DNA of 64,000 bases from Pseudomonadota bacterium (lineage in GTDB: Bacteria; Pseudomonadota; Alphaproteobacteria; Rhizobiales; Rhizobiaceae). Each line of letters opens with the position of its first letter. The stretch's first letter is position 1. Location: NCBI GenBank assembly GCA_023457435.1, contig JAEWLS010000015.1:1-64000 (forward strand). The letters are read 5' to 3'. This document shows, piece by piece, positions 7,575 through 15,918 of this stretch. Below the pieces are notes generated by a model that made no database searches, had not been told where the DNA came from, and saw nothing but the letters and a program-made list of their open reading frames with translations. The position numbers were made by a program, and so were the translations under genes.

Positions 7575-8252
7575 ATGGCCCCCGTGAAGGTCGATCCCGA
7601 CAAGGTGCGCACGTTCGAGAGCGCCGACGCCTTCTACGACTGGCTGTCGAAACACCACGACACGGCCGACGAGCTGTGGATCAAGATCCACAAGAAGGGC
7701 TCCGGCCTGCGGTCGATCACCGACAAGGAGGCGATCGACGTGGTGCTGTGCTGGGGCTGGATCGACGCGATCCGCAAGGGCTTCGACGACAAGAGCTTCC
7801 TGCAGCGCTACGTGCCGCGCGGGCCGAAAAGCATCTGGAGCAAGATCAACGTCGACAACGTCGCCCGGCTGATCGCCGAGGGGCGGATGACCGAGCACGG
7901 GCTGCGCCATGTCGATGCCGCCAGGAAGGACGGCCGCTGGGACCGCGCCTATGGCAGCGGCGAGGCGATGGCGATTCCGACAGACATGATGGAGGCGATC
8001 GCGGCCGAGCCGGCGGCGCAGGCGATGCTGCCGACGCTCAGCGCACAGAACCGATTCGCGCTGGCCTTCCGCGTCCACAACATGAAGACGCCGGCCGGCC
8101 GCGCCAAAAAGATCGCCGATCTCGTCGCCATGCTGGCGCGCGGCGAGACGCCTCATCCGCAGAGCGGCAGGGCGAAGGAGAAAATGCCGGCGAAAGCCTC
8201 GGCGAAGCCGACGGCGCGCAGGGGCGTTGCCGCCCCGAAGTCGCCGCGCTAG
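7575..8252 (+). CDS. YdeI/OmpD-associated family protein
   Basis: The 225-residue product shows the family pattern FYDWLSKHHDTADELWIKIHKKGSG followed by EAIDVVLCWGWIDAIRKGFD and RGPKSIWSKINVDNVARL. The second part (about 130-190) has the AA..L...AQNRFALAFRV segment and a Lys/Ala-rich tail. Family members are linked in annotations to bacteriocin protection or OmpD association; their biochemical role is unknown. A second ATG lies four bases upstream (7571) in another frame. The gene ends 10 bp before nadE and may be cotranscribed with it. Confidence 0.88.
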   Translation: MAPVKVDPDKVRTFESADAFYDWLSKHHDTADELWIKIHKKGSGLRSITDKEAIDVVLCWGWIDAIRKGFDDKSFLQRYVPRGPKSIWSKINVDNVARLIAEGRMTEHGLRHVDAARKDGRWDRAYGSGEAMAIPTDMMEAIAAEPAAQAMLPTLSAQNRFALAFRVHNMKTPAGRAKKIADLVAMLARGETPHPQSGRAKEKMPAKASAKPTARRGVAAPKSPR

Positions 8253-8262
8253 ACCCGCATCC

Positions 8263-9942
8263 ATGAGCACACAAGCGCCGAACACAATCCGCATCGCCGT
8301 CGCCCAGCTCAATCCGGTGGTCGGCGACGTCGCCGGCAACCTCGCCAAGGCGCGCGCGGCGCGCGCCCAGGCGGCGCGGCACGGCGCCGACCTCGTGCTC
8401 TACACCGAGCTCTTCATCTCCGGTTACCCGCCGGAGGATCTGGTGCTCAAGCCGGCCTTCGTCGCGGCCTGCGAGAGCGCGGCGCAGGCGCTCGCCGCCG
8501 ACACGGCGGACGGCGGGCCCGGCATCATCCTCGGCACGCCGCTGCGCCGGCCCTCCGGGCTGCACAATGCGGTGATCGTCGCCGATGGCGGCAAGGTCGT
8601 CGGCGAGCGCTACAAGATCGACCTGCCGAACTATGGCGAGTTCGACGAGAAGCGCGTGTTCCAGCCCGGCCCGGTCATGCCGGGCCCGGTGAACTATCGC
8701 GGCATCCGCATCGGCGTCCCGATCTGCGAGGACATCTGGGGCGAGCTCGACGTCTGCGAGACGCTGGCCGAGAGCGGCTCCGAGATGCTGCTCGTGCCGA
8801 ACGGCTCGCCCTACTATCGCGGCAAGATGGATGTGCGGCAGCAGATCGTCATCGCGCAGGTCATCCACACCGGCCTGCCCATGCTCTACGCCAACCAGCT
8901 CGGCGGCCAGGACGACCTCGTCTTCGACGGCGCCTCCTTCGCCATCAACGCCGACAAGTCCCTCGCCTTCCAGATGAGCCAGTTCGAGGAGACGATCGTC
9001 GTCACCACCTGGAAGCGTCGCGGCGAAAAGTGGGAGTGCGTCGACGGCCCGATGTCGAAGATCCCCGCGCCGCTCGAGGCCGACTATCGCGCCTGCATGC
9101 TCGGCCTGCGCGACTATGTGAACAAGAACGGCTTCAAGGACGTGGTGCTCGGCATGTCCGGGGGAATCGATTCGGCGCTGTGCGCCGCACTCGCCGTCGA
9201 CGCGCTCGGCGAGGAGCGGCTGCGCGCGGTGATGATGCCCTACCGTTACACGTCGAAGGACTCGTTCGCCGACGCGGAAGCCTGCGCGCGCGCGCTCGGC
9301 TGCCGCTACGACATCATCCCGATCTTCGAGCCGGTCGACGGCTTCATGAAGGCGCTCGCCGACACGTTCGAGGGCACCAGGCCAGGCATCACCGAGGAAA
9401 ATCTGCAGTCGCGCGTGCGCGGCACCCTGCTGATGGCGCTGTCGAACAAGTTCGGCTCGATGGTCGTCACCACCGGCAACAAGAGCGAGATGTCGGTCGG
9501 TTACGCGACGATCTACGGCGACATGAACGGCGGCTACAATCCGATCAAGGACGTCTACAAGATGCAGATCTACGCCATGGCGGCGTGGCGCAACGACAAC
9601 GTGCCGCCGGGCGCGCTCGGACCGTCGGGCGAAGTCATCCCGAGGAACATCATCGCCAAGGCGCCGTCGGCGGAGTTGCGCGAGAACCAGACCGACCAGG
9701 ACTCGCTGCCGCCCTACCCGGTTCTCGACGACATTCTCGAAAACCTCGTCGAACACGACCGCAGCGTCGACGAAATTGCGGCAAAGGGGCACGAGCGTGC
9801 GTTGGTCGAGCGGATCGAGCACCTGCTCTACGTCGCCGAATACAAGCGCCGTCAGGCGGCGCCGGGCGTGAAGATCACGCGCAAGAATTTCGGCCGCGAC
9901 AGGCGCTACCCGATCACGAACAAGTTTCGCGATCGGGATTAG
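8263..9942 (+). CDS. nadE: Glutamine-dependent NAD+ synthetase
   Basis: The 559-residue enzyme makes NAD from deamido-NAD using ammonia from glutamine. The N-terminal nitrilase-like glutaminase domain shows TELFISGYPPEDL with the Glu, a Lys in YKIDLPNYGEFDEKRVF, and the nucleophilic Cys at 155 (PICEDIW). The C-terminal synthetase has the ATP-binding P-loop SGGIDS near residue 299 and the TTGNKSEMSVGYAT motif. I chose ATG 8263 because the homology starts at RIAVAQLNPVVGD; the open frame runs on upstream only into the YdeI-like gene. It is the last step of NAD synthesis in the cytoplasm. Confidence 0.96.
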   Translation: MSTQAPNTIRIAVAQLNPVVGDVAGNLAKARAARAQAARHGADLVLYTELFISGYPPEDLVLKPAFVAACESAAQALAADTADGGPGIILGTPLRRPSGLHNAVIVADGGKVVGERYKIDLPNYGEFDEKRVFQPGPVMPGPVNYRGIRIGVPICEDIWGELDVCETLAESGSEMLLVPNGSPYYRGKMDVRQQIVIAQVIHTGLPMLYANQLGGQDDLVFDGASFAINADKSLAFQMSQFEETIVVTTWKRRGEKWECVDGPMSKIPAPLEADYRACMLGLRDYVNKNGFKDVVLGMSGGIDSALCAALAVDALGEERLRAVMMPYRYTSKDSFADAEACARALGCRYDIIPIFEPVDGFMKALADTFEGTRPGITEENLQSRVRGTLLMALSNKFGSMVVTTGNKSEMSVGYATIYGDMNGGYNPIKDVYKMQIYAMAAWRNDNVPPGALGPSGEVIPRNIIAKAPSAELRENQTDQDSLPPYPVLDDILENLVEHDRSVDEIAAKGHERALVERIEHLLYVAEYKRRQAAPGVKITRKNFGRDRRYPITNKFRDRD

Positions 9943-9966
9943 CGGCTGGGATCAGGCGTTGCGGGA

Positions 9967-11340
9967 TCAGGCGTTGACTACGCGCTTCTGAGCCGGGTTC
10001 TGCGCCTTCTTCAGCAGCTCGGCCGTGAGGAAGGCGAGTTCCAGCGCCTGCTCCGCGTTGAGGCGTGGGTCGCAATGCGTGTGGTAGCGGTCCTGCAACT
10101 CGTCGTCGCGGATGGCGCGCGCGCCGCCGGTGCACTCGGTGACGTTCTTGCCCGTCATCTCGACATGGATGCCGCCCGGATGCGAGCCTTCCGCGCGATG
10201 CACCTCGAAGAAGGTGTGCACCTCCTTGAGGATGCGGTCGAACGGCCGGGTCTTGTAGCCGGCGGCGGTTATCGTGTTGCCGTGCATCGGGTCGCACGAC
10301 CACACCACCTTGCGGCCTTCCTTCTGCACGGCGCGCAACAGCTTGGGCAGATGTTCGGCCACCTTGTCGGAGCCGAAACGGGCGATCAGCGTCAGCCTTC
10401 CCGCCTCGTTCTCCGGGTTCAGCTGGTCGATCAACCTGAGCAGCCCGTCCGCCGTCAGCGACGGACCGCACTTCAGTCCGAGCGGGTTCTTGATGCCGCG
10501 GCAGTATTCGACATGAGCGTGGTCCGGCTGGCGCGTACGGTCGCCGATCCAGATCATGTGGCCGGAGGTCGCGTACCAGTCGCCGGAGGTGGAATCGACG
10601 CGGGTCAGCGCCTCCTCGTAGCCGAGCAGCAGCGCCTCGTGGCTCGTGTAGAAATCCGTCTCGCGCAGCGAGTAGTTCGTCTCCGACGTGATGCCGACGG
10701 CGCGCATGAAGTCCATCGTCTCGGAGATGCGGTTGGCCAGCGCCTCGTAGCGCTCCGACTGCGGGCTGTCGGCGACGAACCCGAGCATCCAGCGATGCAC
10801 GTTTTCAAGCGACGCATAGCCACCCTGGGCGAAGGCGCGCAACAGGTTGAGCGTGGCCGCCGACTGGCGATAGGCCATCTCCTGCCGCGCGGGATCGGGG
10901 ATGCGCGACTTCTCGTCGAAGTCGATGCCGTTGATGATGTCGCCACGATAGGACGGCAGGGTCACGTCGCCCTTCGTCTCGTTGTCGGACGAGCGCGGTT
11001 TCGCAAACTGCCCGGCGATGCGCCCGACCTTCACGACCGGCTGCGAACCGGCGAAAGTGAGCACCACGGCCATTTGCAGGAACACGCGGAAGAAGTCGCG
11101 AATGTTGTCGGCACCATGCTCGGCGAAGCTCTCGGCGCAGTCGCCGCCCTGCAGCAGGAAGGCTTGACCCTCGGCGACCTGGGCCAGCTGCTTCTTCAGC
11201 TTGCGCGCTTCACCCGCAAAAACGAGCGGCGGATACGATGCGAGCTGCTTCTCCGTAAAGGCAAGCGCGGCCGGGTCCGGATATGCCGGAACCTGGCTGA
11301 TCGGCTTGTTGCGCCAAGAGTTCGGAGACCACTTCGTCAT
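9967..11340 (-). CDS. 3-deoxy-7-phosphoheptulonate synthase, class II
   Basis: This 457-residue protein condenses phosphoenolpyruvate and erythrose 4-phosphate, the first step of the shikimate pathway. It is of the plant-like class II type: MTKWSPNSWR at the start, QGGDCAESF, FAKPRSSD and the metal/substrate segment WSCDPMHGNT are visible, with ECTGG near the end. ATG 11340 is preferred; a TTG four codons upstream is possible. The gene is convergent with nadE (25 bp apart) and codirectional with gor upstream. Confidence 0.95.
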   Translation of the reverse strand: MTKWSPNSWRNKPISQVPAYPDPAALAFTEKQLASYPPLVFAGEARKLKKQLAQVAEGQAFLLQGGDCAESFAEHGADNIRDFFRVFLQMAVVLTFAGSQPVVKVGRIAGQFAKPRSSDNETKGDVTLPSYRGDIINGIDFDEKSRIPDPARQEMAYRQSAATLNLLRAFAQGGYASLENVHRWMLGFVADSPQSERYEALANRISETMDFMRAVGITSETNYSLRETDFYTSHEALLLGYEEALTRVDSTSGDWYATSGHMIWIGDRTRQPDHAHVEYCRGIKNPLGLKCGPSLTADGLLRLIDQLNPENEAGRLTLIARFGSDKVAEHLPKLLRAVQKEGRKVVWSCDPMHGNTITAAGYKTRPFDRILKEVHTFFEVHRAEGSHPGGIHVEMTGKNVTECTGGARAIRDDELQDRYHTHCDPRLNAEQALELAFLTAELLKKAQNPAQKRVVNA

Positions 11341-11441
11341 GTCAGCACCCAAGGGAATGAGCCTGCGCGGGACAGCAGCCCGTCGCAGGATGCGGGTCTA
11401 TACAGGAAGCGGCAGCCCCGTGCCAGCCCCGACGCGGGGGC

Positions 11442-12830
11442 CTAGATGCGCTCGCCGTCGCGGACCCGATAGCTCGGCGCATACATGGTGACGAGTTCCT
11501 CGGCGGCGCTCGGATGTACCGCCATGGTCGCGTCGAAGTCGTCCTTGGTCAAACCCGCCTTCACGGAGATGCCGAGAAGCTGGGCCATCTCGCCGGCATC
11601 CGGCCCGAGAATATGTGCACCGACGACCTTGCGCGAGGTGGCGTCCACAACGAGCTTCATCAGCATGCGCTCCTGGCGCCCCGACAGCGTGTGCCGCATC
11701 GGCCTGAACCGCGCCATGTAGATCTCGAGTTCGGCGAAGCGCTTCGCGGCATTCTCCTCCGACAGCCCCACCGTGCCGATCTCGGGCTGCGAGAACACCG
11801 CAGTCGGTACGACCTCGTGGTCGGGCCTCGTCGGCTTGCCGCGATACACCGTGTCGACGAAGCACATCGCCTCGTGAATGGCGACGGGCGTCAGCTGCAC
11901 GCGGTTGGTGACGTCACCGATGGCGTAGATGTTGTCGACGCTGGTGCGCGAATAGTCGTCGACGACGATCTCGCCCACCTTGCCGAGCTTCACGCCGATC
12001 TGTTCCAGCCCCATGCCGTCGCTGTTCGGCGAGCGTCCGATCGCCAGCATGAACTCGCCGACGCCGAGCGTTTCGCCATTCGACAGATACACGTCGAGCT
12101 GCCCGTCAGTTCGCTTATCGACGCCGAGAGCCACGGCTTGGCAGATGATGCGGATGCCCTTGTTTTCCATTTCCTCGCGAAGCGTCTTTCGCAGGTCCAT
12201 GTCGAACCCTCCGAGGATTTCGTGGCCGCGATAGACCAGCGTCGTCTGGACGCCGAGGCCGTGAAAGATGTTGGCGAACTCGACCGCGATATATCCGCCG
12301 CCAGCGATCGCGATCGCTCCTGGCAGGCGTTCGAGGTTGAAGGCCTCGCTCGAGGTGATGCAATGCTCGCTGCCTGGAAGCGCGGGGTGGCGGTTCGAGT
12401 GTCCGCCGGTCGCGACAAGGATTGTCTCCGCGGTGACCGTCCGCCCGTCTGCGCTCAGCCGGACCGTGTGGGCGTCGTCGAGCACTGCGCGGCTTTCGAA
12501 GATCTCGGCGCCGTTCTTTTCGAGGCCCGACCGGTAGATCGCCTCGAGGCGCGAGATCTCGCGATCCTTGTTGGCGACCAGTGTCGGCCAGTCGAAGCTC
12601 GACTCTCCCACCGTCCAGCCGTAGCCGGCAGCATCCTCGAAATGCTCGGCGAACTGCGAGGCGTAGACGAAGAGCTTCTTCGGCACGCAGCCGCGGATGA
12701 CGCAGGTGCCGCCGAAGCGGAACTCCTCGGCGATGCCGACGCGCTTTCCGAGCGACGCGGCTACGCGGCCCGCGCGCACCCCGCCCGACCCGCCGCCGAT
12801 GACAAAGAGGTCGTAGTCATAGCGCGCCAT
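11442..12830 (-). CDS. gor: Glutathione-disulfide reductase
   Basis: The 462-residue flavoprotein reduces oxidised glutathione with NADPH. Visible are the FAD-binding GGGSGGVRAGR near residues 12-22, the redox disulfide GGTCVIRGCVPKK (Cys 43 and 48), the NADPH-domain motif AIAGGGYIAVEFA and the C-terminal dimerisation domain with HPSAAEEL containing the catalytic histidine. ATG 12830 fits family starts; the open frame upstream has no homology. A bidirectional-looking terminator (12918-12948) separates it from the DUF2059 gene upstream, so gor needs its own promoter within 12831-12917. Confidence 0.95.
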   Translation of the reverse strand: MARYDYDLFVIGGGSGGVRAGRVAASLGKRVGIAEEFRFGGTCVIRGCVPKKLFVYASQFAEHFEDAAGYGWTVGESSFDWPTLVANKDREISRLEAIYRSGLEKNGAEIFESRAVLDDAHTVRLSADGRTVTAETILVATGGHSNRHPALPGSEHCITSSEAFNLERLPGAIAIAGGGYIAVEFANIFHGLGVQTTLVYRGHEILGGFDMDLRKTLREEMENKGIRIICQAVALGVDKRTDGQLDVYLSNGETLGVGEFMLAIGRSPNSDGMGLEQIGVKLGKVGEIVVDDYSRTSVDNIYAIGDVTNRVQLTPVAIHEAMCFVDTVYRGKPTRPDHEVVPTAVFSQPEIGTVGLSEENAAKRFAELEIYMARFRPMRHTLSGRQERMLMKLVVDATSRKVVGAHILGPDAGEMAQLLGISVKAGLTKDDFDATMAVHPSAAEELVTMYAPSYRVRDGERI

Positions 12831-12917
12831 CGGCAGTCTCCCTGGGATGCCTGCACTTAGTGCCTGTTCGTCCGCAGCGGAAGACCATGGCAACTAGACG
12901 ATGGTCCTGGCACATAC

Positions 12918-12948
12918 AAAAAGGCCCGGCATCGCCGGGCCTTTTTTT
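12918..12948. terminator. Bidirectional intrinsic terminator
   Basis: GGCCCGGC and GCCGGGCC form an 8-bp stem closing a small loop, flanked by an A-run on the left and seven T on the right. On the minus strand it would end the DUF2059 transcript; its plus-strand form has the better T-run. Confidence 0.85.
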
Positions 12949-12966
12949 GAGGAAATCGCAGTGTTC

Positions 12967-13536
12967 CTAAGGCGTCGCCTGCACGGGGGTGCTCGGAGCA
13001 ACGATCGTGCTGCCTGCCAATGGAGCCTGTGGTTGCGAGGCGATTGTCGCCTTCAGCTTTTCATTGACGGAAGCCGCGATGTCGCGAGCGACACCTCTCT
13101 GCCAGATGTCCGCTGCCTCGAGCGTCTGACGACCGACGATCTCGCCATCGGACATCAGCTTCTTGCCGGTTTCGGTGTTGTAGAACGCGCTGATCTCGTT
13201 GAGCTGCTGTTCCGTGAATACGCGGGCATAGATAGTCGCAGCCTCGCGTTCCAGATCGGAGCGCCGCGGCGCGTGCTCGAGCACGACCTCGTCCACCGTC
13301 TTGCTGATAACCGCCACCAGGTCGGGGTTGCGCTGCGTGAGCTGCGCCTTGAGCTGTGCGCCCGCAGAAGGCAGGAATGCGTCGAACTCGGCAGTCGCGT
13401 TAAGCGCGCTGACGGCAGCCCGCGCAGCCTTGAGATGACTTTCGGAAATGTCCTGCGCAAGAGCCGGAGTCGCGGCAAGCGCCACGACAGTCGCGATCGA
13501 TGCGCCCGCGCGACGGATACGGCTAGCAAAATTCAT
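12967..13536 (-). CDS. Exported DUF2059 domain protein
   Basis: The 189-residue product has a signal peptide (MNFASRIRRAGASIATVVALAATPALAQ with an AxA cleavage site near residue 27, given here in part: ATPALAQ). The mature part shows the DUF2059 pattern: REAATIYARVFTEQQLNEISAFYNTETGKKL. The family is periplasmic and of unknown function. It follows rpiA by 5 bp on the same strand and is probably cotranscribed with it; the terminator at 12918-12948 lies just downstream. Confidence 0.88.
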   Translation of the reverse strand: MNFASRIRRAGASIATVVALAATPALAQDISESHLKAARAAVSALNATAEFDAFLPSAGAQLKAQLTQRNPDLVAVISKTVDEVVLEHAPRRSDLEREAATIYARVFTEQQLNEISAFYNTETGKKLMSDGEIVGRQTLEAADIWQRGVARDIAASVNEKLKATIASQPQAPLAGSTIVAPSTPVQATP

Positions 13537-13541
13537 TCGTT

Positions 13542-14252
13542 CTAGACTCCCTCATTGCGGATGGCCGTGAGCGTTTCGATCCCGGCTTCGGAAGCCACGA
13601 CCGCCAAGTCCGCCAACCCCAGAAACAGACCGTGCTCGACAACCCCCGGAATGGCGCACAAAGCACTTGCAAGCGCTCTTGGATCGGGAATGCGGCCAAA
13701 AGATGCGTCGAGGATCAAATGCCCGCCGTCTGTAACAAACGCCTCGGTCCCCGTCATCCGCAAAGTCAGCGGGCCCTCAAGGCCTAGCGACTTGGCGGTA
13801 CTGGCGATGGCGAGACGCGTCGCAGCCAGCCCGAAGCGATTGACTTCGATGGGCAATGGAAAGCGACCGAGCATCTCCACCACCTTGCTGCGATCGGCGA
13901 TGACGAGCATGCGCGCCGAGGCGGCCGCGACAATTTTCTCGCGCAACAGCGCGCCGCCGCCGCCCTTCACCAGCGCAAGGTCGGGCCCGATCTCGTCGGC
14001 GCCGTCAACAGTCAGATCGAGCTCCGGCATGTCCTCGAGGGTGGACAGCGCGACGCCGAGTTCGCGGCAGAGCGCGGCGGTGCGCTCCGACGTGGGCACG
14101 CCCAGGACCCGCAGCCCGTCTCGTACCTTTTCAGCAAGCAGGCGAACGAACTCTTCGGCCGTCGAGCCGGTACCGATACCGAGCCGCATGCCGTCCTCGA
14201 CGTGGGACAGCGCGGTGCGTGCCGCCTCGATCTTCAGTGCTCTTGCGTCCAT
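13542..14252 (-). CDS. rpiA: Ribose-5-phosphate isomerase A
   Basis: The 236-residue enzyme interconverts ribose 5-phosphate and ribulose 5-phosphate in the pentose phosphate pathway. Family motifs are present: GIGTGSTAEEFV near residue 25 for phosphate binding, DGADEIGPDLALVKGGGGALLREKIVA with the catalytic Asp/Glu/Lys, and IADRSKVVEMLGRFPLPIEV. Length is standard. It is divergent from gph, with about 96 bp between the starts, and is followed by the DUF2059 gene. Confidence 0.96.
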   Translation of the reverse strand: MDARALKIEAARTALSHVEDGMRLGIGTGSTAEEFVRLLAEKVRDGLRVLGVPTSERTAALCRELGVALSTLEDMPELDLTVDGADEIGPDLALVKGGGGALLREKIVAAASARMLVIADRSKVVEMLGRFPLPIEVNRFGLAATRLAIASTAKSLGLEGPLTLRMTGTEAFVTDGGHLILDASFGRIPDPRALASALCAIPGVVEHGLFLGLADLAVVASEAGIETLTAIRNEGV

Positions 14253-14348
14253 GTCCCCTCACAAGCTCCGCGGGCGCTCTAGCATCAAATGCGCGATTGC
14301 CAAACCGCGATGCTTGTCGTTTGCCGGTTCAACGCGGTAGGGAAAACC

Positions 14349-15029
14349 ATGACCAAGCCCATAATCGTCTTCGATCTCGACGGCACGCTGGTAGAGACGG
14401 CGCCCGACCTTCTCGACAGCCTGAACCACTGTCTGGCCATCGCGAAAATGAACGCTGTCGATGAAGTGGCGCTGCGGCGCTATGTCGGCATGGGCGGTCA
14501 GGTCATGATCGAGCGCGCATTCGCGGCTCAGAACGCGCGCCTGGCAGAAGAGGTTCTGGCCGAGCTGCTGGTCGAGTTCCTCGATCATTACACGGCGAAC
14601 ATTCCGGGGCGATCGCTACTTTTCCCGGGTGTCGAAGAAGCCATGTCCCGCTTCGAAAACGCCGGCTTTGCATTGGCGGTGTGCACGAACAAGTTCGAGT
14701 CGCTGTCGCGCCGGCTGCTCGAAGGGCTGGGCGTGGCCCACCGGTTCGCGGCCATCTGTGGAGCCGATACCTTCGATCATCGAAAGCCGGATCCGCGCCA
14801 TCTCGTCGAGACCATTGAGATGGCCGGCGCCGACCGATCACGCGCGCTCATGGTCGGAGATTCCAATACCGATATCGAGACCGCGAAGCGCGCCGGCATC
14901 CCGGTCGTCGCCGTCGACTTCGGCTACACCGAGGAGCACGTAAGCACCTACGAACCGTCGAAGGTGATTTCGCACTATGACGAGCTAACGGTAGAACTAG
15001 CGGAAAGGCTGATAGCGGCGGCACAGTGA
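14349..15029 (+). CDS. gph: Phosphoglycolate phosphatase
   Basis: The 226-residue HAD-superfamily phosphatase has the nucleophile motif FDLDGTLVETAPDL (residues about 8-21), motif II VCTNK and motif III/IV around HRKPDPRHL and MVGDSNTDIETA. It removes phosphate from 2-phosphoglycolate formed by DNA repair or Rubisco oxygenation; closely related HADs act on other phosphosugars. I start it at ATG 14349, which has AGGGAAA upstream; the in-frame ATG at 14289 gives an extra N-terminal stretch that is not family-like. It ends one base before the tRNA-Val gene region. Confidence 0.9.
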   Translation: MTKPIIVFDLDGTLVETAPDLLDSLNHCLAIAKMNAVDEVALRRYVGMGGQVMIERAFAAQNARLAEEVLAELLVEFLDHYTANIPGRSLLFPGVEEAMSRFENAGFALAVCTNKFESLSRRLLEGLGVAHRFAAICGADTFDHRKPDPRHLVETIEMAGADRSRALMVGDSNTDIETAKRAGIPVVAVDFGYTEEHVSTYEPSKVISHYDELTVELAERLIAAAQ

Positions 15030-15104
15030 TGGTGGGCGATGTAGGGATTGAACCTACGACCCCACCCGTGTGAAGGGTGTGCTCTCCCGCTGAGCTAATC
15101 GCCC
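15030..15104 (-). tRNA. tRNA-Val (anticodon CAC)
   Basis: Read on the minus strand, the acceptor GGGCGAT pairs with ATCGCCC and is followed by an encoded ACCA. The D arm (GCTC...GAGC), the anticodon stem CACCC/GGGTG with loop TTCACAC (anticodon CAC, codon GTG) and the T arm GTAGG-TTCAATC-CCTAC are all intact. The 75-base length includes CCA. Confidence 0.96.
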
Positions 15105-15175
15105 GATCCGCCGCGTCGGCCGATCATGGCGCCCTATAGAGCGGGCGAGTCGCCGGCGTCAAGCTCTTGCAACGT

Positions 15176-15205
15176 AAGAAAGCCGCCGCTCCGAAGAGCA
15201 GCGGC
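15176..15205 (-). terminator. Intrinsic terminator of the exported protein gene
   Basis: On the minus strand GCCGCTGCTC-TTCG-GAGCGGCGGC is a 10-bp stem with a stable TTCG tetraloop, followed by TTTCTT. It lies 21 bp after the stop codon of the gene at 15226-15792. Confidence 0.85.
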
Positions 15206-15225
15206 CTTCCTGTCAGATCGACGAA

Positions 15226-15792
15226 TTACATCGAGCGGATCGAAGCGCAGAAATCTGCGCCCATGCCATCTGCGGGCGCAGAGCCGTCCATGCACGCGTC
15301 ACGCAGCTGCTGCTGGCGCTCGGCCGACAGAGACTGGAACTGCGCGGCGAAACGCTCCTGCGGAGCTATCGTCGTGCGCCCTTCGTCAGCAAAGAAGCCA
15401 TTGGCATCGCTGTCGAACGATTGCAGGGCCATGCCCAGCCGCGAATTGGCGCCGATCGACGCCGTGGCAGAGTTGTCGACGTTCGTCTGCGTGTTCGTGC
15501 CGTCGCGGTTGCCCGCTGCGGCAACGCCTGCACCGCCGGTCGCGTTAAGCTTGGTGTCGGTGCCGTCGTTGGTACCGGAGCCGACCGCGCCGGTGCCGGC
15601 TGAAGCGTCAGCGTTCAGGCCGACCCCCACATTAGCGGCAGCACCACCGCCTGCGCCGCCAGAGTCACCTGTGCCGGAAACCCCGATAGAGGTCCCGCCG
15701 CCGATGTTGACGCCGCCATTAGTCTGCGCGAACGCAGCCGTACCCGAAATCAGTGCGAGCGAAAGCGCTGACACGACAAGTGTCTTCTTCAT
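15226..15792 (-). CDS. Exported Gly/Ala/Thr-rich protein of unknown function
   Basis: From ATG 15792 the product has 188 residues; it starts MKKTLVVSALSLALISG and has a cleavage site near AAFAQ. The next hundred residues are rich in Gly, Ala, Asn, Thr and Asp (GVNIGGGTS, GAGGGAAANVGVGLNADAS), without aromatic residues. The last 70 residues are a compact, ordered-looking segment (LQSFDSDANGFFADEGRTT...ERFAAQFQSLSAERQQQLRDACMDGS) with two cysteines that could form a disulfide. A strong ribosome binding site (GGGAGAA) lies upstream. I do not recognise a family; it may be a periplasmic or surface protein. Confidence 0.8.
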   Translation of the reverse strand: MKKTLVVSALSLALISGTAAFAQTNGGVNIGGGTSIGVSGTGDSGGAGGGAAANVGVGLNADASAGTGAVGSGTNDGTDTKLNATGGAGVAAAGNRDGTNTQTNVDNSATASIGANSRLGMALQSFDSDANGFFADEGRTTIAPQERFAAQFQSLSAERQQQLRDACMDGSAPADGMGADFCASIRSM

Positions 15793-15918
15793 GGTCGTTC
15801 TCCCAGGTTTTTGTTTGTCCGGCTCAGAAACCGGCTGCAGCAAGAACCGACCCAGGCCGATAAGGTTCCGAGAGAACGTTGAGAATCAATCACATAGTAG
15901 CTTATGCGACGACGTGCC

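Noticed and set aside
10075..11445. 456-residue plus-strand frame opposite the DAHP synthase
   Set aside because: Shadow of the class II synthase, with no homology of its own.
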